Below are positions 34,476 to 42,792 of a stretch of 64,000 bases of DNA, one piece after another. How positions within the stretch are numbered: position 1 is the first letter of the stretch; each line of letters opens with the position of its first letter. The notes under the pieces are model-generated. The model had not been told where the DNA came from, did no database searches, and saw nothing but the letters and a program-made list of their open reading frames with translations. The stretch is from Aquisalinus luteolus (GTDB lineage: Bacteria; Pseudomonadota; Alphaproteobacteria; Caulobacterales; Parvularculaceae). The stretch spans positions 248,001 to 312,000 of the forward strand of contig NZ_VCJR02000002.1 of assembly GCF_009712425.2 (NCBI RefSeq). The letters are read 5' to 3'. A program made the position numbers and the translations under genes.

Positions 34476-34805
34476 TCAGTTGTCCTTCCTTACGCGATAG
34501 GCCTTCTGTTTTTGCGGCGTCCGTGTCGCGGATGTTCGCAGAGGGGATGCGGGGGTTTCGTCAGTGTCATCGGCTTTCCGTGTCCGGATGTCTTCCCTGT
34601 CGCCGTCAGTGCCCGCGACTTTCGCCCTGATCGCGGCCGCCCCGGTAAGATGGGCGGCGCTGTCTTCGGCACGACCCTGTTCATCGTCGTCAAGCAGCGC
34701 CAATGGCGCCATGCCGCCATCGCGCCCAGCCTCGGCATTGCGGACATACCAGTAGGCAAGGACGGCAAATATCCCCAGCATCATCAGGAAAGCGATGGAA
34801 TTCAT
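34476..34805 (-). CDS. Single-pass membrane protein, function unknown
   Basis: 109 residues: an N-terminal transmembrane helix (about 4-21, ending YWYVRNAEAG), then a charged, probably disordered cytoplasmic tail ending in a basic cluster. It converges with hemY, with five bases between stops. Confidence 0.55.
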   Translation of the reverse strand: MNSIAFLMMLGIFAVLAYWYVRNAEAGRDGGMAPLALLDDDEQGRAEDSAAHLTGAAAIRAKVAGTDGDREDIRTRKADDTDETPASPLRTSATRTPQKQKAYRVRKDN

Positions 34806-34890
34806 GGTAGGGTCGGTCCGGTTGTCGTTGACGATCGATCAGAGGATAGCGCGGCTGTCCTAAGCCGATGTTAACCGTGGAGGGCTGTTG

Positions 34891-35697
34891 ATGGACGAGT
34901 ATCAGGGAAAATGGGCACTGGTGACCGGGGCATCGGCGGGGCTTGGTGCCGAATTTGCCCGCCAGCTTGCCGCCCGTGGCTGCAATGTCGTCCTCACCGC
35001 CCGAAGGGAGGATCGCCTTGCTGTGCTGTCGGAGGAGCTGGAAAGGACAGGCGTTCAGACGGCGAGCATCCCGGCTGATCTCTCCCGTCGCGATGCGCCG
35101 GGTGACATCATGGCGGCCATGGCCGCGAAGGGGATCTGCCCCAATGTGCTGGTCAACAATGCCGGGTTCGGACTGACCGGTGAATATGCCGATCGCAGCT
35201 GGCAGGAGCAGGGCGATTTCATCCAGCTGATGGTCACAGCCTGTGCGGAGCTCGCCCATCAATGCCTGCCCGCCATGCGAGAACGCGGCTGGGGGCGGGT
35301 CATCAACGTGTCGTCAGTTGCGGGGCTGGTGCCGCCTTCCGCCGGGCATACCCTGTACGGGGCGAGCAAGGCTTTCCTCATCAGCTTCACGCAGGCGCTG
35401 GCGGCTGAGACTGAGAAGGACGGTGTGAAATGTTGCGTTGTCTGCCCGGGATTTACCTATACGGAGTTTCACGACGTCAACGGCACGCGCGAGATGCTGC
35501 ACAAGGCGATGCCTGATTTCATGATGCTGCAGGCAGGTGATGTCGTTGCAGGCACACTGAAGGCGGCAGACAGGGGGCATACGGTCCATGTGCCCGGCTG
35601 GCAATACAAGACGATCGTCGCCCTGTCGCGGATCATGCCGCTTTGGCTGACGGAAGGTATCGCCAGGGCGCAGCAGGGACGCTATCGCAAGACATGA
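34891..35697 (+). CDS. SDR family NAD(P)-dependent oxidoreductase
   Basis: 268 residues, classical short-chain dehydrogenase. Cofactor motif TGASAGLGAEFA, NNAG in LVNNAGFGLTG, catalytic Ser in NVSSVAG and YxxxK in YGASKAF. The segment CPGFTYTEFHD follows. Ribosome site GGAGG before ATG 34891. Similar to the DltE/YqjQ-like SDRs; substrate unknown. Confidence 0.93.
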   Translation: MDEYQGKWALVTGASAGLGAEFARQLAARGCNVVLTARREDRLAVLSEELERTGVQTASIPADLSRRDAPGDIMAAMAAKGICPNVLVNNAGFGLTGEYADRSWQEQGDFIQLMVTACAELAHQCLPAMRERGWGRVINVSSVAGLVPPSAGHTLYGASKAFLISFTQALAAETEKDGVKCCVVCPGFTYTEFHDVNGTREMLHKAMPDFMMLQAGDVVAGTLKAADRGHTVHVPGWQYKTIVALSRIMPLWLTEGIARAQQGRYRKT

Positions 35698-35705
35698 CAT
35701 TAAGA

Positions 35706-35736
35706 GGCCGCCCGTGCATTACGCACACGGACGGCC
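35706..35736. terminator. Stem-loop between convergent SDR and barrel genes
   Basis: An 11-base stem with one mismatch (35706-35716 with 35726-35736) and a nine-base loop, located just past the SDR stop. It is probably a shared terminator for the two convergent genes, although neither side has a long T-run. Confidence 0.45.
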
Positions 35737-35778
35737 CAGGGGGGAAGTCATGGATGACGTTCGATCGAACGCATCACC

Positions 35779-36561
35779 CTAGAACTTGTAGCGGTAGCCT
35801 GCTTCCAGGACATAGCTCGAGTTCTGGACCTGCAGTTCGGCCGGGAACAGATCAACCTCGACATCGACGTCGCCAGTGCCGCGATAGCGGACATTGGTCA
35901 GCAGTGAGGATGTGTCGTTGAGGGCGAAGTCGAGGCCACCGATGAACTGATAGGCAAAGACGTTGCCGCTGTCGCTGGCAATGGCGACACCCGACGGCGA
36001 GTAGTCGACATCAACGAAGGCGGTGCCGAGGCCTGCGCCGACATAAGGCGTCAGGCGGGTGTTGTTCTCGAAATCGAGATAGGCGTTGGCGAGAATGTAG
36101 GTCGTGCTGATGTCGCCCTGACCGTCAGCGACGATCTGGCCGACGCTGGCGCCGAGCGGCGAGGTCTGGCCCTGGATGAGCACGGCTGCATCGACCGGCA
36201 TGATGTTCATGCCCGCAGCCTCGACCATGCGGTGGGCTTCAACATCATTCTTGGCGTAGGCGAGCTCTGCCTCGAGGCGGAACATGCCGTAATCCTTGCC
36301 GACGGCAGCGCCGAATGTGTAGCCGTCATCGAAGTCGGTTTCCCAGCCGACTTCAGTGCCTTCCGGCAGGCTTGCGCCATCCAGCGCCGTGCCGGTGCCG
36401 GTGATGAAGAAGGGGCGGGTGAACTCGCCGGAATTGTCGGAATTCTCCTGGCTGTTCACGCCAAATGTGCCCGATACGTAATAGTCTTGCGCGGCGGCTG
36501 ATGTTGCAAAGCCTGCAACGGCTACCAGTGCGCCAATCCCCAGGGAGCGTCGATAGATCAT
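35779..36561 (-). CDS. Outer-membrane beta-barrel protein (OmpA/porin-like fold)
   Basis: 260 residues with a signal peptide (SAAAQD, cleavage about residue 24). It alternates aromatic and polar strands (YYVSGTFGVNSQ, YILANAYLDFENN, YVGAGLGTAFVDVDY) and ends in YRYKF, the C-terminal aromatic signature for barrel insertion. It looks like an eight-stranded barrel without the peptidoglycan-binding OmpA domain. Strong GGAGGA ribosome site. Confidence 0.88.
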   Translation of the reverse strand: MIYRRSLGIGALVAVAGFATSAAAQDYYVSGTFGVNSQENSDNSGEFTRPFFITGTGTALDGASLPEGTEVGWETDFDDGYTFGAAVGKDYGMFRLEAELAYAKNDVEAHRMVEAAGMNIMPVDAAVLIQGQTSPLGASVGQIVADGQGDISTTYILANAYLDFENNTRLTPYVGAGLGTAFVDVDYSPSGVAIASDSGNVFAYQFIGGLDFALNDTSSLLTNVRYRGTGDVDVEVDLFPAELQVQNSSYVLEAGYRYKF

Positions 36562-36649
36562 TTTATTCCTCCAGTAGTTTATCGCTTGCAGCTACAATCT
36601 GGGGTCCATTGATCTTTCGTCATCTCTTGCCCGGTCACATTTGTGTGAT

Positions 36650-37792
36650 TTACTCTTTCGCTTCCTGCTGCGCATGCTCCAGCGCGAGGTATTTTTCCGA
36701 CTGCATCTCGCTCAGGCGGCTGGCCGTGCGGGCGAATTCGAAACTTCCGTCACCTGCCGGGTACAGATCATCGGGCAGCGCATCGGCGGAGCAGACGAAT
36801 TTCGTGCGATGCTCATAAAGCGCATCGATGAAGGTGACGAAGCGCTTTGCCTCGTTGCGCTGCTCTTTCGTCATCTGCGGGATGTGGTCCATGAACACAG
36901 TGTGATAGTTGCGGGCGACGCAAAGATAATCCTCCGCGCCCAGCGCCTGTCCGCACATGGCCCTGAAGTTGACCCGCGCGGCACCGCGTGCGGTGCGCGG
37001 CAGGGTGAGCTTGCGCCCCCGCACCATGTGGATGGCTTCCCGTTCCGTGCCGCCGGCGATCAGCCGTGTCCACGCCTTGTCCATCGCCGTATCGGCTTGC
37101 GTTCCGAGCGGGCAGTGATAGACCGGCGACCCGGCGAGCTGTTCGAGGCGATAGTCGCGGGCGGCTATGAGCTCGTGAATATCCACCGTCTCCTTCAACA
37201 GATCGATGAACGGCAGGAACAGTTCGCGGTTGATGCCATCCTTGTACAGATCGTCCGGATGGCGGTTGGATGTGGCAACGATGACCGCGCCTTCCTGAAA
37301 CAGGTATCCGAACAGCCGGCCGAGCAGGGTGGCATCTGTAATGTCCGTCACCTGGAACTCGTCGAAACAGATCAGCCAGCCTTCATTGAAGGCGGCACGG
37401 GCAATATGCGGGATCGGGTCATCGAGGCTGGCCTTGCGCACCCGGTTCGCCTGCGCCTTGCGGGTGGCATCGTCCATCTTGCGCCACTGCGCAATCTGTT
37501 CGTGGATGCCGACCATGAACTCGTGAAAATGGACCCGGCGCTTTTCCGTCACCGGCGCGTTGTTGAAGAACAGGTCCATCAGCAGGCTCTTGCCGCGCCC
37601 GACGCCGCCCCAGAGGTAGAGCCCGCGCGGCGGCGTGGAACGGGAGCCGAAAAATCCCTTCTTGCCGGGGGTGTAGTCATCCAGCTTTTCATGCAGGTCC
37701 TGCAAGTGGCCAGCGGCCTCGCGCTGGGCCGGATCGGCGGTGAGCGTGCCTGCCGCAACCAGTGCGTCATACCTGTCGAGCGGTCCTGTCAT
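36650..37792 (-). CDS. zapE: ZapE/AFG1-family ATPase
   Basis: 380 residues from MTGPLDRYDAL. P-loop in YLWGGVGRGKSLLMDLFF, then RVHFHEFM, Walker B in LICFDEFQVTDITDA and IVATSNRHPDDLY. Bacterial ZapE destabilises FtsZ rings late in division. The mitochondrial relative AFG1 handles misassembled respiratory subunits, and both roles are possible here. Ribosome site AAGGA. Confidence 0.94.
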   Translation of the reverse strand: MTGPLDRYDALVAAGTLTADPAQREAAGHLQDLHEKLDDYTPGKKGFFGSRSTPPRGLYLWGGVGRGKSLLMDLFFNNAPVTEKRRVHFHEFMVGIHEQIAQWRKMDDATRKAQANRVRKASLDDPIPHIARAAFNEGWLICFDEFQVTDITDATLLGRLFGYLFQEGAVIVATSNRHPDDLYKDGINRELFLPFIDLLKETVDIHELIAARDYRLEQLAGSPVYHCPLGTQADTAMDKAWTRLIAGGTEREAIHMVRGRKLTLPRTARGAARVNFRAMCGQALGAEDYLCVARNYHTVFMDHIPQMTKEQRNEAKRFVTFIDALYEHRTKFVCSADALPDDLYPAGDGSFEFARTASRLSEMQSEKYLALEHAQQEAKE

Positions 37793-37884
37793 GGGCGTCC
37801 TTCGTCGTGCCGATAAAGACTTTCCCCCTACCCCATATTGTGGCAAGGGCAAAGCAATGAGGTGAATTGGGGCATGTAGCTGGC

Positions 37885-38856
37885 ATGGTTACCATCAACG
37901 ATATCGAGCAGGCAGCAGACCGGATCGCGCCGCATGTGCTGAAGACGCCGCTGCTGGAAAGCGAGACGCTGAATGCGCGCCTCGGCGGGCGGCTGTTCGT
38001 CAAGGCCGAGAGCCTGCAGAAGACCGGCTCGTTCAAGCTGCGCGGGGCAACCAACCGCATCTCGGCGCTCAGCGAAGTGGAAAAGGCACGCGGCGTCGTC
38101 GCATACTCCTCCGGCAATCACGCCCAAGGCGTCGCGCTGGCCGCAAAGATCCACCATGTGAATGCGGTCATCGTGATGCCGTCAGACGCGCCGAAGGTGA
38201 AGATCGCCAACACCGAGCGCCATGGCGCCGAGGTCGTTCTGTATGACCGCGATACCGAAAGCCGGGAGGAGATAGGCGAGGCGATCGCCGAGAAGCGCGG
38301 CTCGGTGCTGATCCCGCCCTATGACGATGCGCATATCATCGCCGGGCAGGGCACGGCGGGGCTGGAAATCGCCGAGCAGGCGGAAGAAGCCGGCGTCATC
38401 CTCGACGATGTCGTGATCTGCTGTTCCGGCGGCGGGCTGTCTTCCGGCGTGTCGCTGGCGCTGGCCGATCGCAGCCCGGAGACGGCGGTGTGGACGGCCG
38501 AGCCGGAAGGCTTTGACGATACGGCGCGATCCCTTGCTGCCGGGCGGCGGGTATCGAACAAGCCGGGGGTGAAATCGATCTGCGATGCGCTCCTGTTGCC
38601 GACGCCGGGCTCGCTTACCTTCCCGATCCTCTCGGAGCATATCGCCGGCGGGCTGGTCGTCGATGATGACGATGTGCGCCGCGCGATGCGGATCGCGTTC
38701 GAGGAATTCAAGCTGGTGCTGGAGCCGGGCGGGGCTGTGGCCCTCGCCACCATCCTGTCGCGGCGGATCGACGTACTGGGCAAGAATGTCGCCGTCATCG
38801 CGACCGGCGGCAATGTCGACGCGGCCCTGTTCGCCGAGGTAATCCAGGGGCGGTAG
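37885..38856 (+). CDS. Threonine/serine dehydratase family PLP enzyme
   Basis: 323 residues from ATG 37885. Fold-type II PLP enzyme: Schiff-base lysine in KTGSFKLRGATN, substrate loop SSGNHAQGVA, phosphate loop CSGGGLSSG and the C-terminal ATGGNVDAA. There is no ACT regulatory domain, so it resembles catabolic threonine dehydratase or serine racemase rather than feedback-controlled IlvA. Substrate preference unresolved. Confidence 0.92.
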   Translation: MVTINDIEQAADRIAPHVLKTPLLESETLNARLGGRLFVKAESLQKTGSFKLRGATNRISALSEVEKARGVVAYSSGNHAQGVALAAKIHHVNAVIVMPSDAPKVKIANTERHGAEVVLYDRDTESREEIGEAIAEKRGSVLIPPYDDAHIIAGQGTAGLEIAEQAEEAGVILDDVVICCSGGGLSSGVSLALADRSPETAVWTAEPEGFDDTARSLAAGRRVSNKPGVKSICDALLLPTPGSLTFPILSEHIAGGLVVDDDDVRRAMRIAFEEFKLVLEPGGAVALATILSRRIDVLGKNVAVIATGGNVDAALFAEVIQGR

Positions 38857-38863
38857 GCTGACC

Positions 38864-39181
38864 ATGAAAAACACCGTGGAAGCGGTACTCATCATTGGCT
38901 CGCTCGCCCTGCTTCTCGGGGTGATGGCTTTGTTCAGCGTTCCCAATCTGCACGGTTTCATAATGGGCAGTCTTTTCGGCGCCTATGTAGGGTTTGCAGG
39001 TCTGCCATTTTTCGATTCAGGGAAATGGAAGCCGCGCCCGATAGTGTGCGGGATACTTGCCGGTGTTGCTTGTGCGGCAATAGCGGCAAGCCGGACGGCG
39101 GATATGCAGACCGTAATCCTGTGGGGCCTCGTAGGCGCGATAGCGGGACTGTTTGCGCCTATATGGGTCAAATATGTCTAG
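38864..39181 (+). CDS. Small multi-pass membrane protein
   Basis: 105 residues with three or four hydrophobic helices (about 6-24, 29-50, 60-77, 83-101). It follows the dehydratase gene by seven bases, so is probably co-transcribed. No family recognised. Confidence 0.6.
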   Translation: MKNTVEAVLIIGSLALLLGVMALFSVPNLHGFIMGSLFGAYVGFAGLPFFDSGKWKPRPIVCGILAGVACAAIAASRTADMQTVILWGLVGAIAGLFAPIWVKYV

Positions 39182-39184
39182 ATA

Positions 39185-39421
39185 TCAGGGTCGTTCCGGG
39201 GCCGTATCGATGATGTGGGCGTTTGTGAAGGTCTCACCTGCCTCCGTATAGATCACGCCATCCTCGATCTTCTTCACCTTGACGATGCGCTTTTCCTCGC
39301 CGGTCATGATCTCGATCGTCGTGCCGACAAGGGACGCATCGAGTTTCGGGTCAGGGTTGAAAGCGGGTGTTGCGCAGGCGGTGATGGCCGCGATCAAGCC
39401 GATAACAATGAGCGGGCGCAT
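39185..39421 (-). CDS. Small lipoprotein, function unknown
   Basis: 78 residues. Signal peptide with lipobox ITAC (cysteine about residue 16), followed by a small beta-rich region (GTTIEIMTGEEKRIVKVKKI). Ribosome site GGAAGGAA. It converges on the membrane gene with three bases between stops. Confidence 0.6.
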   Translation of the reverse strand: MRPLIVIGLIAAITACATPAFNPDPKLDASLVGTTIEIMTGEEKRIVKVKKIEDGVIYTEAGETFTNAHIIDTAPERP

Positions 39422-39497
39422 GGCTGGTTCCTTCCTCTTTTATTGCGGAACCCTAGCAGGTCATCCCGGCTGTCGCATGACCTGGGTCAATTTCGCG

Positions 39498-40217
39498 TCA
39501 GAGCGATTTCTGGTTCACCCGGGCCGACAGGTCGGCGGCGGATTCCTTGCGTTCCGAATACCGGTCGACGAGGTAGTCGCTGCGCCCCCGGGTCAGCCAG
39601 GTGAACTTCATCAGCTCTTCCATCACGTCGACGACCCGGTCGTAGAAGGGCGACGGCTTCATGCGGCCATCCTCCTCGAACTCGAGGAACGCCTTGGGCA
39701 CCGAAGACTGGTTGGGAATGGTGATCATGCGCATCCAGCGGCCGAGCACCCGCATCTGATTGACAGTGTTGAAGCTCTGGGAGCCGCCGCAGACCTGCAT
39801 CAGGGCAAGGGTCTTGCCCTGCGTCGGGCGCACACCGCCGAGAGAGAGCGGGATCCAGTCGATCTGGGTCTTCATCAGGCCGGTCATGGCCCCATGGCGT
39901 TCCGGTGAGCACCAGACCATTCCCTCAGACCAGGCGGCCAATTCGCGTAGCTCCGAGACCTTTTCATGGTCGGCGGGCGCGCCATCTGCCAGTGGCAGGC
40001 CGGTGGGGTCGAACAGTTTCGTTTCGGCACCGAACATATCCAGCAATCGCTGGGCTTCGAGGGTCAGCAGCCTGCTGTAGGAGCGCTCGCGCAGGGAGCC
40101 ATAGAGTAACAGGATGCGCGGGCGATGGCCGAGGTCGCCCGCGGGCGCGAGGCTGTCTGCGTCGATGGGGCGGATATGCTCCTGCGACAGGGCGGGCATG
40201 TCAGTCGGGTCGGTCAT
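39498..40217 (-). CDS. arsH: ArsH NADPH-dependent FMN reductase
   Basis: 239 residues from [11 protein letters not shown]. Flavodoxin-like fold with [14 protein letters not shown] (FMN phosphate loop), [14 protein letters not shown] and [16 protein letters not shown], all ArsH signatures. ArsH oxidises trivalent organoarsenicals or protects against redox stress. Its start overlaps the aqpS stop (ATGA), the last step of the ars operon. Confidence 0.95.
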   Translation of the reverse strand: MTDPTDMPALSQEHIRPIDADSLAPAGDLGHRPRILLLYGSLRERSYSRLLTLEAQRLLDMFGAETKLFDPTGLPLADGAPADHEKVSELRELAAWSEGMVWCSPERHGAMTGLMKTQIDWIPLSLGGVRPTQGKTLALMQVCGGSQSFNTVNQMRVLGRWMRMITIPNQSSVPKAFLEFEEDGRMKPSPFYDRVVDVMEELMKFTWLTRGRSDYLVDRYSERKESAADLSARVNQKSL

Positions 40218-40903
40218 GTCAGGCTTTCGGGTTGGCTTGTGGTCCGCCGCGGCTGCAAGAGCCATAAGGCAAGGCTGGTCGCGACAACGGCGGCGATCAG
40301 CTGTGCGGCGATGAAGAGCGGTGCGTCTGCCGGGGCGATGCCGGCGAACGTGTCGGTGAAGGACCGGGCGATGGTCACCGCCGGGTTGGCGAATGAGGTC
40401 GAGGAGGTGAACCAGTAGCCTGCCGTGATGATCAGGCCGACGGCGTAGGGCACGGCCTCCGCCCTGAACCTGACAGTGGCAAGAATGGTGAAGACGAGGG
40501 CAAAGGTCGCTGTCGCCTCGCCCAGTGCCTGGCCGAGGCCGGAGCGGGCCTTCACGCTGGTCTGGACGAGGTCCATGTCGAACATGGCGTGCGCCAGCGC
40601 GACACCGGCCAGCCCGCCCGCGATCTGGACAGCGACAAACAGGGCGGCTTCGCCTGGCCTGATTTGCCTTTGCAGCAGGAAGGCGAGGGTGACGGCAGGG
40701 TTGAAATGGGCGCCGGAGATGGGCCCGAAAATTAGGATCAGCACGACCAGCCCTGCGCCGGTCGCAATCGTGTTGCCGAGCAGCGCAACGGCGTCATCCG
40801 CCGATAGGGCATCGCCCATGATACCGGAGCCGACGACGATGGCGAGGAGGAGAGCCGTGCCGATGAACTCGGCGGTCAGGCGCTGGCCGGTGGTGTAGCC
40901 CAT
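40214..40903 (-). CDS. aqpS: Aquaglyceroporin AqpS-type arsenite channel
   Basis: 229 residues, six transmembrane helices with two NPA boxes (HFNPAVT and FANPAVTIA). In Sinorhizobium meliloti AqpS replaces the arsenite pump: arsenate is reduced inside and arsenite leaves down its gradient. The same arsR-arsC-aqpS-arsH setting here, with no arsB or acr3, supports that role. It abuts arsC, sharing one base. Confidence 0.92.
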   Translation of the reverse strand: MGYTTGQRLTAEFIGTALLLAIVVGSGIMGDALSADDAVALLGNTIATGAGLVVLILIFGPISGAHFNPAVTLAFLLQRQIRPGEAALFVAVQIAGGLAGVALAHAMFDMDLVQTSVKARSGLGQALGEATATFALVFTILATVRFRAEAVPYAVGLIITAGYWFTSSTSFANPAVTIARSFTDTFAGIAPADAPLFIAAQLIAAVVATSLALWLLQPRRTTSQPESLT

Positions 40904-41364
40904 CAGTCAGCCTCTCCAGAGAGGAAGGCATCGATACGGGCGCGGATATCGGCAAAGATAGCCTTGAAGGCTGCGCGCTTGTCAGCATCGCTGCCTGTTG
41001 CGGCGGCCGGGTCCGGGAAGGACCAGTGCAGCTTGCGCGGCGCGGGGGCGCCGGGGCGTGTCGGCCAGATTGGGCAGACTTCCCCGGCGGCGTTGTCGCA
41101 GACGGTGACGACAACATCCATGATTGGCGCATTTTCCGCAGCGAACTCGTCCCAGCTTTTCGAGCGCACCGCCCCGCCATCGCCGGAGACAGGTTCGATG
41201 CCGTGTGCCCGCAGCGTTTCGAGAGCGAAAGGATTAGGTGTGTCGGTGGGTTTGGAGCCAGCTGACCAGCCGCGCCAAGCGCCATCCGAAGCATGGGTCA
41301 TATAGCTCTCCGCCATGACGGAGCGGGCTGAATTGCCGGTGCACAGGAACAGGATATTGCGCAT
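40903..41364 (-). CDS. arsC: Arsenate reductase (LMW-phosphatase type, thioredoxin-coupled)
   Basis: 153 residues from MRNILFLCTG. The PTP loop is C8-TGNSAR-S15 with Arg14. Further conserved parts are GSKPTD and VVTVCDNAAGEVCPIW, whose cysteines resemble the redox pair of thioredoxin-linked arsenate reductases. It converts arsenate to arsenite for export by AqpS. Its ATG overlaps the arsR stop. Confidence 0.94.
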   Translation of the reverse strand: MRNILFLCTGNSARSVMAESYMTHASDGAWRGWSAGSKPTDTPNPFALETLRAHGIEPVSGDGGAVRSKSWDEFAAENAPIMDVVVTVCDNAAGEVCPIWPTRPGAPAPRKLHWSFPDPAAATGSDADKRAAFKAIFADIRARIDAFLSGEAD

Positions 41365-41702
41365 CAGCAGCACTCCTCTTTCGAACGGGTGACGATGTAG
41401 GGGCCGCACAGTCTCGGGTCGCCATTGCAGCAATCGGCCATCAGGAAATCGATGAGTTCGCGGATACCGGCATAATCCGCCTTGTAGAAGATGCGCCGCC
41501 CGTCGCGGTCGGAGGTGACGAGGCCCGCCTGTTCAAGCTCCTTCAGGTGGAAGGAGAGTGTGGAGGAGGCGATGCCCAGCGCTTCAGCCAGGGCGCCAGC
41601 GGGCTGGCCGCCGGTGCCTGCCTTGACGAGCAGGCGGAAGATGTCGAGGCGGGTTTCCTGCGACAGGGCGGCAAAAGCGTTAACGGCCGATTTCGTTTCC
41701 AT
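41364..41702 (-). CDS. arsR: ArsR family metalloregulator
   Basis: 112 residues from METKSAVNAF. Winged helix with ALAEALGIASSTLSFHLKEL and VTSDRDGRRIFYKAD. Candidate arsenite-binding cysteines lie in the C-terminal DCCNGDPRLC and the final EECC, unlike the E. coli ArsR site in the recognition helix. First gene of the ars operon. An 18-base palindrome covers the region directly before the start. Confidence 0.94.
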   Translation of the reverse strand: METKSAVNAFAALSQETRLDIFRLLVKAGTGGQPAGALAEALGIASSTLSFHLKELEQAGLVTSDRDGRRIFYKADYAGIRELIDFLMADCCNGDPRLCGPYIVTRSKEECC

Positions 41703-41703
41703 A

Positions 41704-41721
41704 TTTCCATAATTATAGAAA
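41704..41721 (-). promoter_or_regulatory. Candidate ArsR operator
   Basis: TTTCCATAATTATAGAAA is an 18-base palindrome with one mismatched pair, in an AT-rich stretch within an otherwise GC-rich region. It begins two bases upstream of the arsR ATG, so binding would block both transcription and the ribosome site. Confidence 0.5.
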
Positions 41722-41741
41722 TATAGAAATTTAAGCAAGTG

Positions 41742-42689
41742 CTATTGGTTTTCGCCCTTGTCCCAGACCAAAAGATCAGGCTTTTCGCCGTTTTCAAGCG
41801 CCTTCAGACACTCCAGAAATGCCTCTGCGATGTCTTCCTGCCGGGTGCCGCCGGAAACATGGGGCGTGATGGTGATGCGCCTGTCATCCCATAGGGGCGA
41901 GCTGGCGGGGAGGGGCTCGGTCTCCTGAACATCGAGAACGGCATGGACGATATGCCCGGCATCGAGGGCCTTGAACAGGTCAGCTTCAGGCAGTGCCGTG
42001 CCGCGCCCGACATTGATGAGCAGGCTGTTCCTGAACTGCGTAAGAACGGACAGGTCAATCAGCCCGCGTGTAGCGTCATTGTCCGGAAGGGCGAGAACGA
42101 CAAGATTGAAGCGCTCCGGTGCATGGCCCTGCAGGTCCTCGAGTGTGATGACCCTGTCGAAGCCATCGACTGCCCGTGCCGAGCGGGCGACGCCAATCGT
42201 TTCGAGACCGAGATTGCTCAGGTATTTTGCGATGGTTGCGCCCATCGGGCCGGTGCCGAAGATCAGCGCCCGGTGGGTGAAGGCGTAGTCGCCCAGCGCC
42301 TGCTTGTTCTGCCAGTCACGGTTTGCGGCGAGGCGCTCGCGCAGAGCCATGTTCTGGGTGTGGCGCAGATAATAGGCGAGCACATATTCGGCAAGCTGGT
42401 TACCGAGCGTGCCGATGGTGCGCGTCAGCACCGGCGGGTCGAAATCGGCATTGACGACGATCTTGTCATAGCCTGCCCCGGCGCAATGGACCCAGGCGGC
42501 CTCCGAAAAGTCGTTGATGCGACCGTCCGGGCCGAAAGTGATGACGGCATAGGGCGCGTCGCCGTCCGGGGTAATGTTGCCATCCGAGGCGTCGATGATC
42601 TCGAGGTCGGGCCGCGCCTCGCGCAGCATGGCCATGGTGACGGGGCGGTGTTCGAGAAGGAAGGCGCGGGTGATGAAAGGTGTACTCAT
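41742..42689 (-). CDS. D-2-hydroxyacid dehydrogenase (GhrA/SerA superfamily)
   Basis: 315 residues from MSTPFITRAF. NAD-binding GTGPMGATIAKYL, then NVGRGTALPEADLF, LDVQETEPLPASSPLW and the catalytic histidine in TPHVSGGTR. The start lies 104 bases from the divergent antiporter. Substrate probably a 2-keto acid such as glyoxylate or hydroxypyruvate, by family. Confidence 0.92.
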   Translation of the reverse strand: MSTPFITRAFLLEHRPVTMAMLREARPDLEIIDASDGNITPDGDAPYAVITFGPDGRINDFSEAAWVHCAGAGYDKIVVNADFDPPVLTRTIGTLGNQLAEYVLAYYLRHTQNMALRERLAANRDWQNKQALGDYAFTHRALIFGTGPMGATIAKYLSNLGLETIGVARSARAVDGFDRVITLEDLQGHAPERFNLVVLALPDNDATRGLIDLSVLTQFRNSLLINVGRGTALPEADLFKALDAGHIVHAVLDVQETEPLPASSPLWDDRRITITPHVSGGTRQEDIAEAFLECLKALENGEKPDLLVWDKGENQ

Positions 42690-42792
42690 GACATCGTTAT
42701 AAAGGGCGGGTCTGCCGCAAGAAAAGCCCGACTGGTCGATAGGCGCAAAATCGGTAATGGTGGGCGCTTCGAACCAGGAACGGGATTTATTC

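Noticed and set aside
39427-39478. GSR promoter near GGAAC and GTTCC sites upstream of the 78-residue lipoprotein gene
   Set aside because: No GTT or AAC at the required 16-17 base spacing on either strand; one GTTCC is part of the ribosome site.
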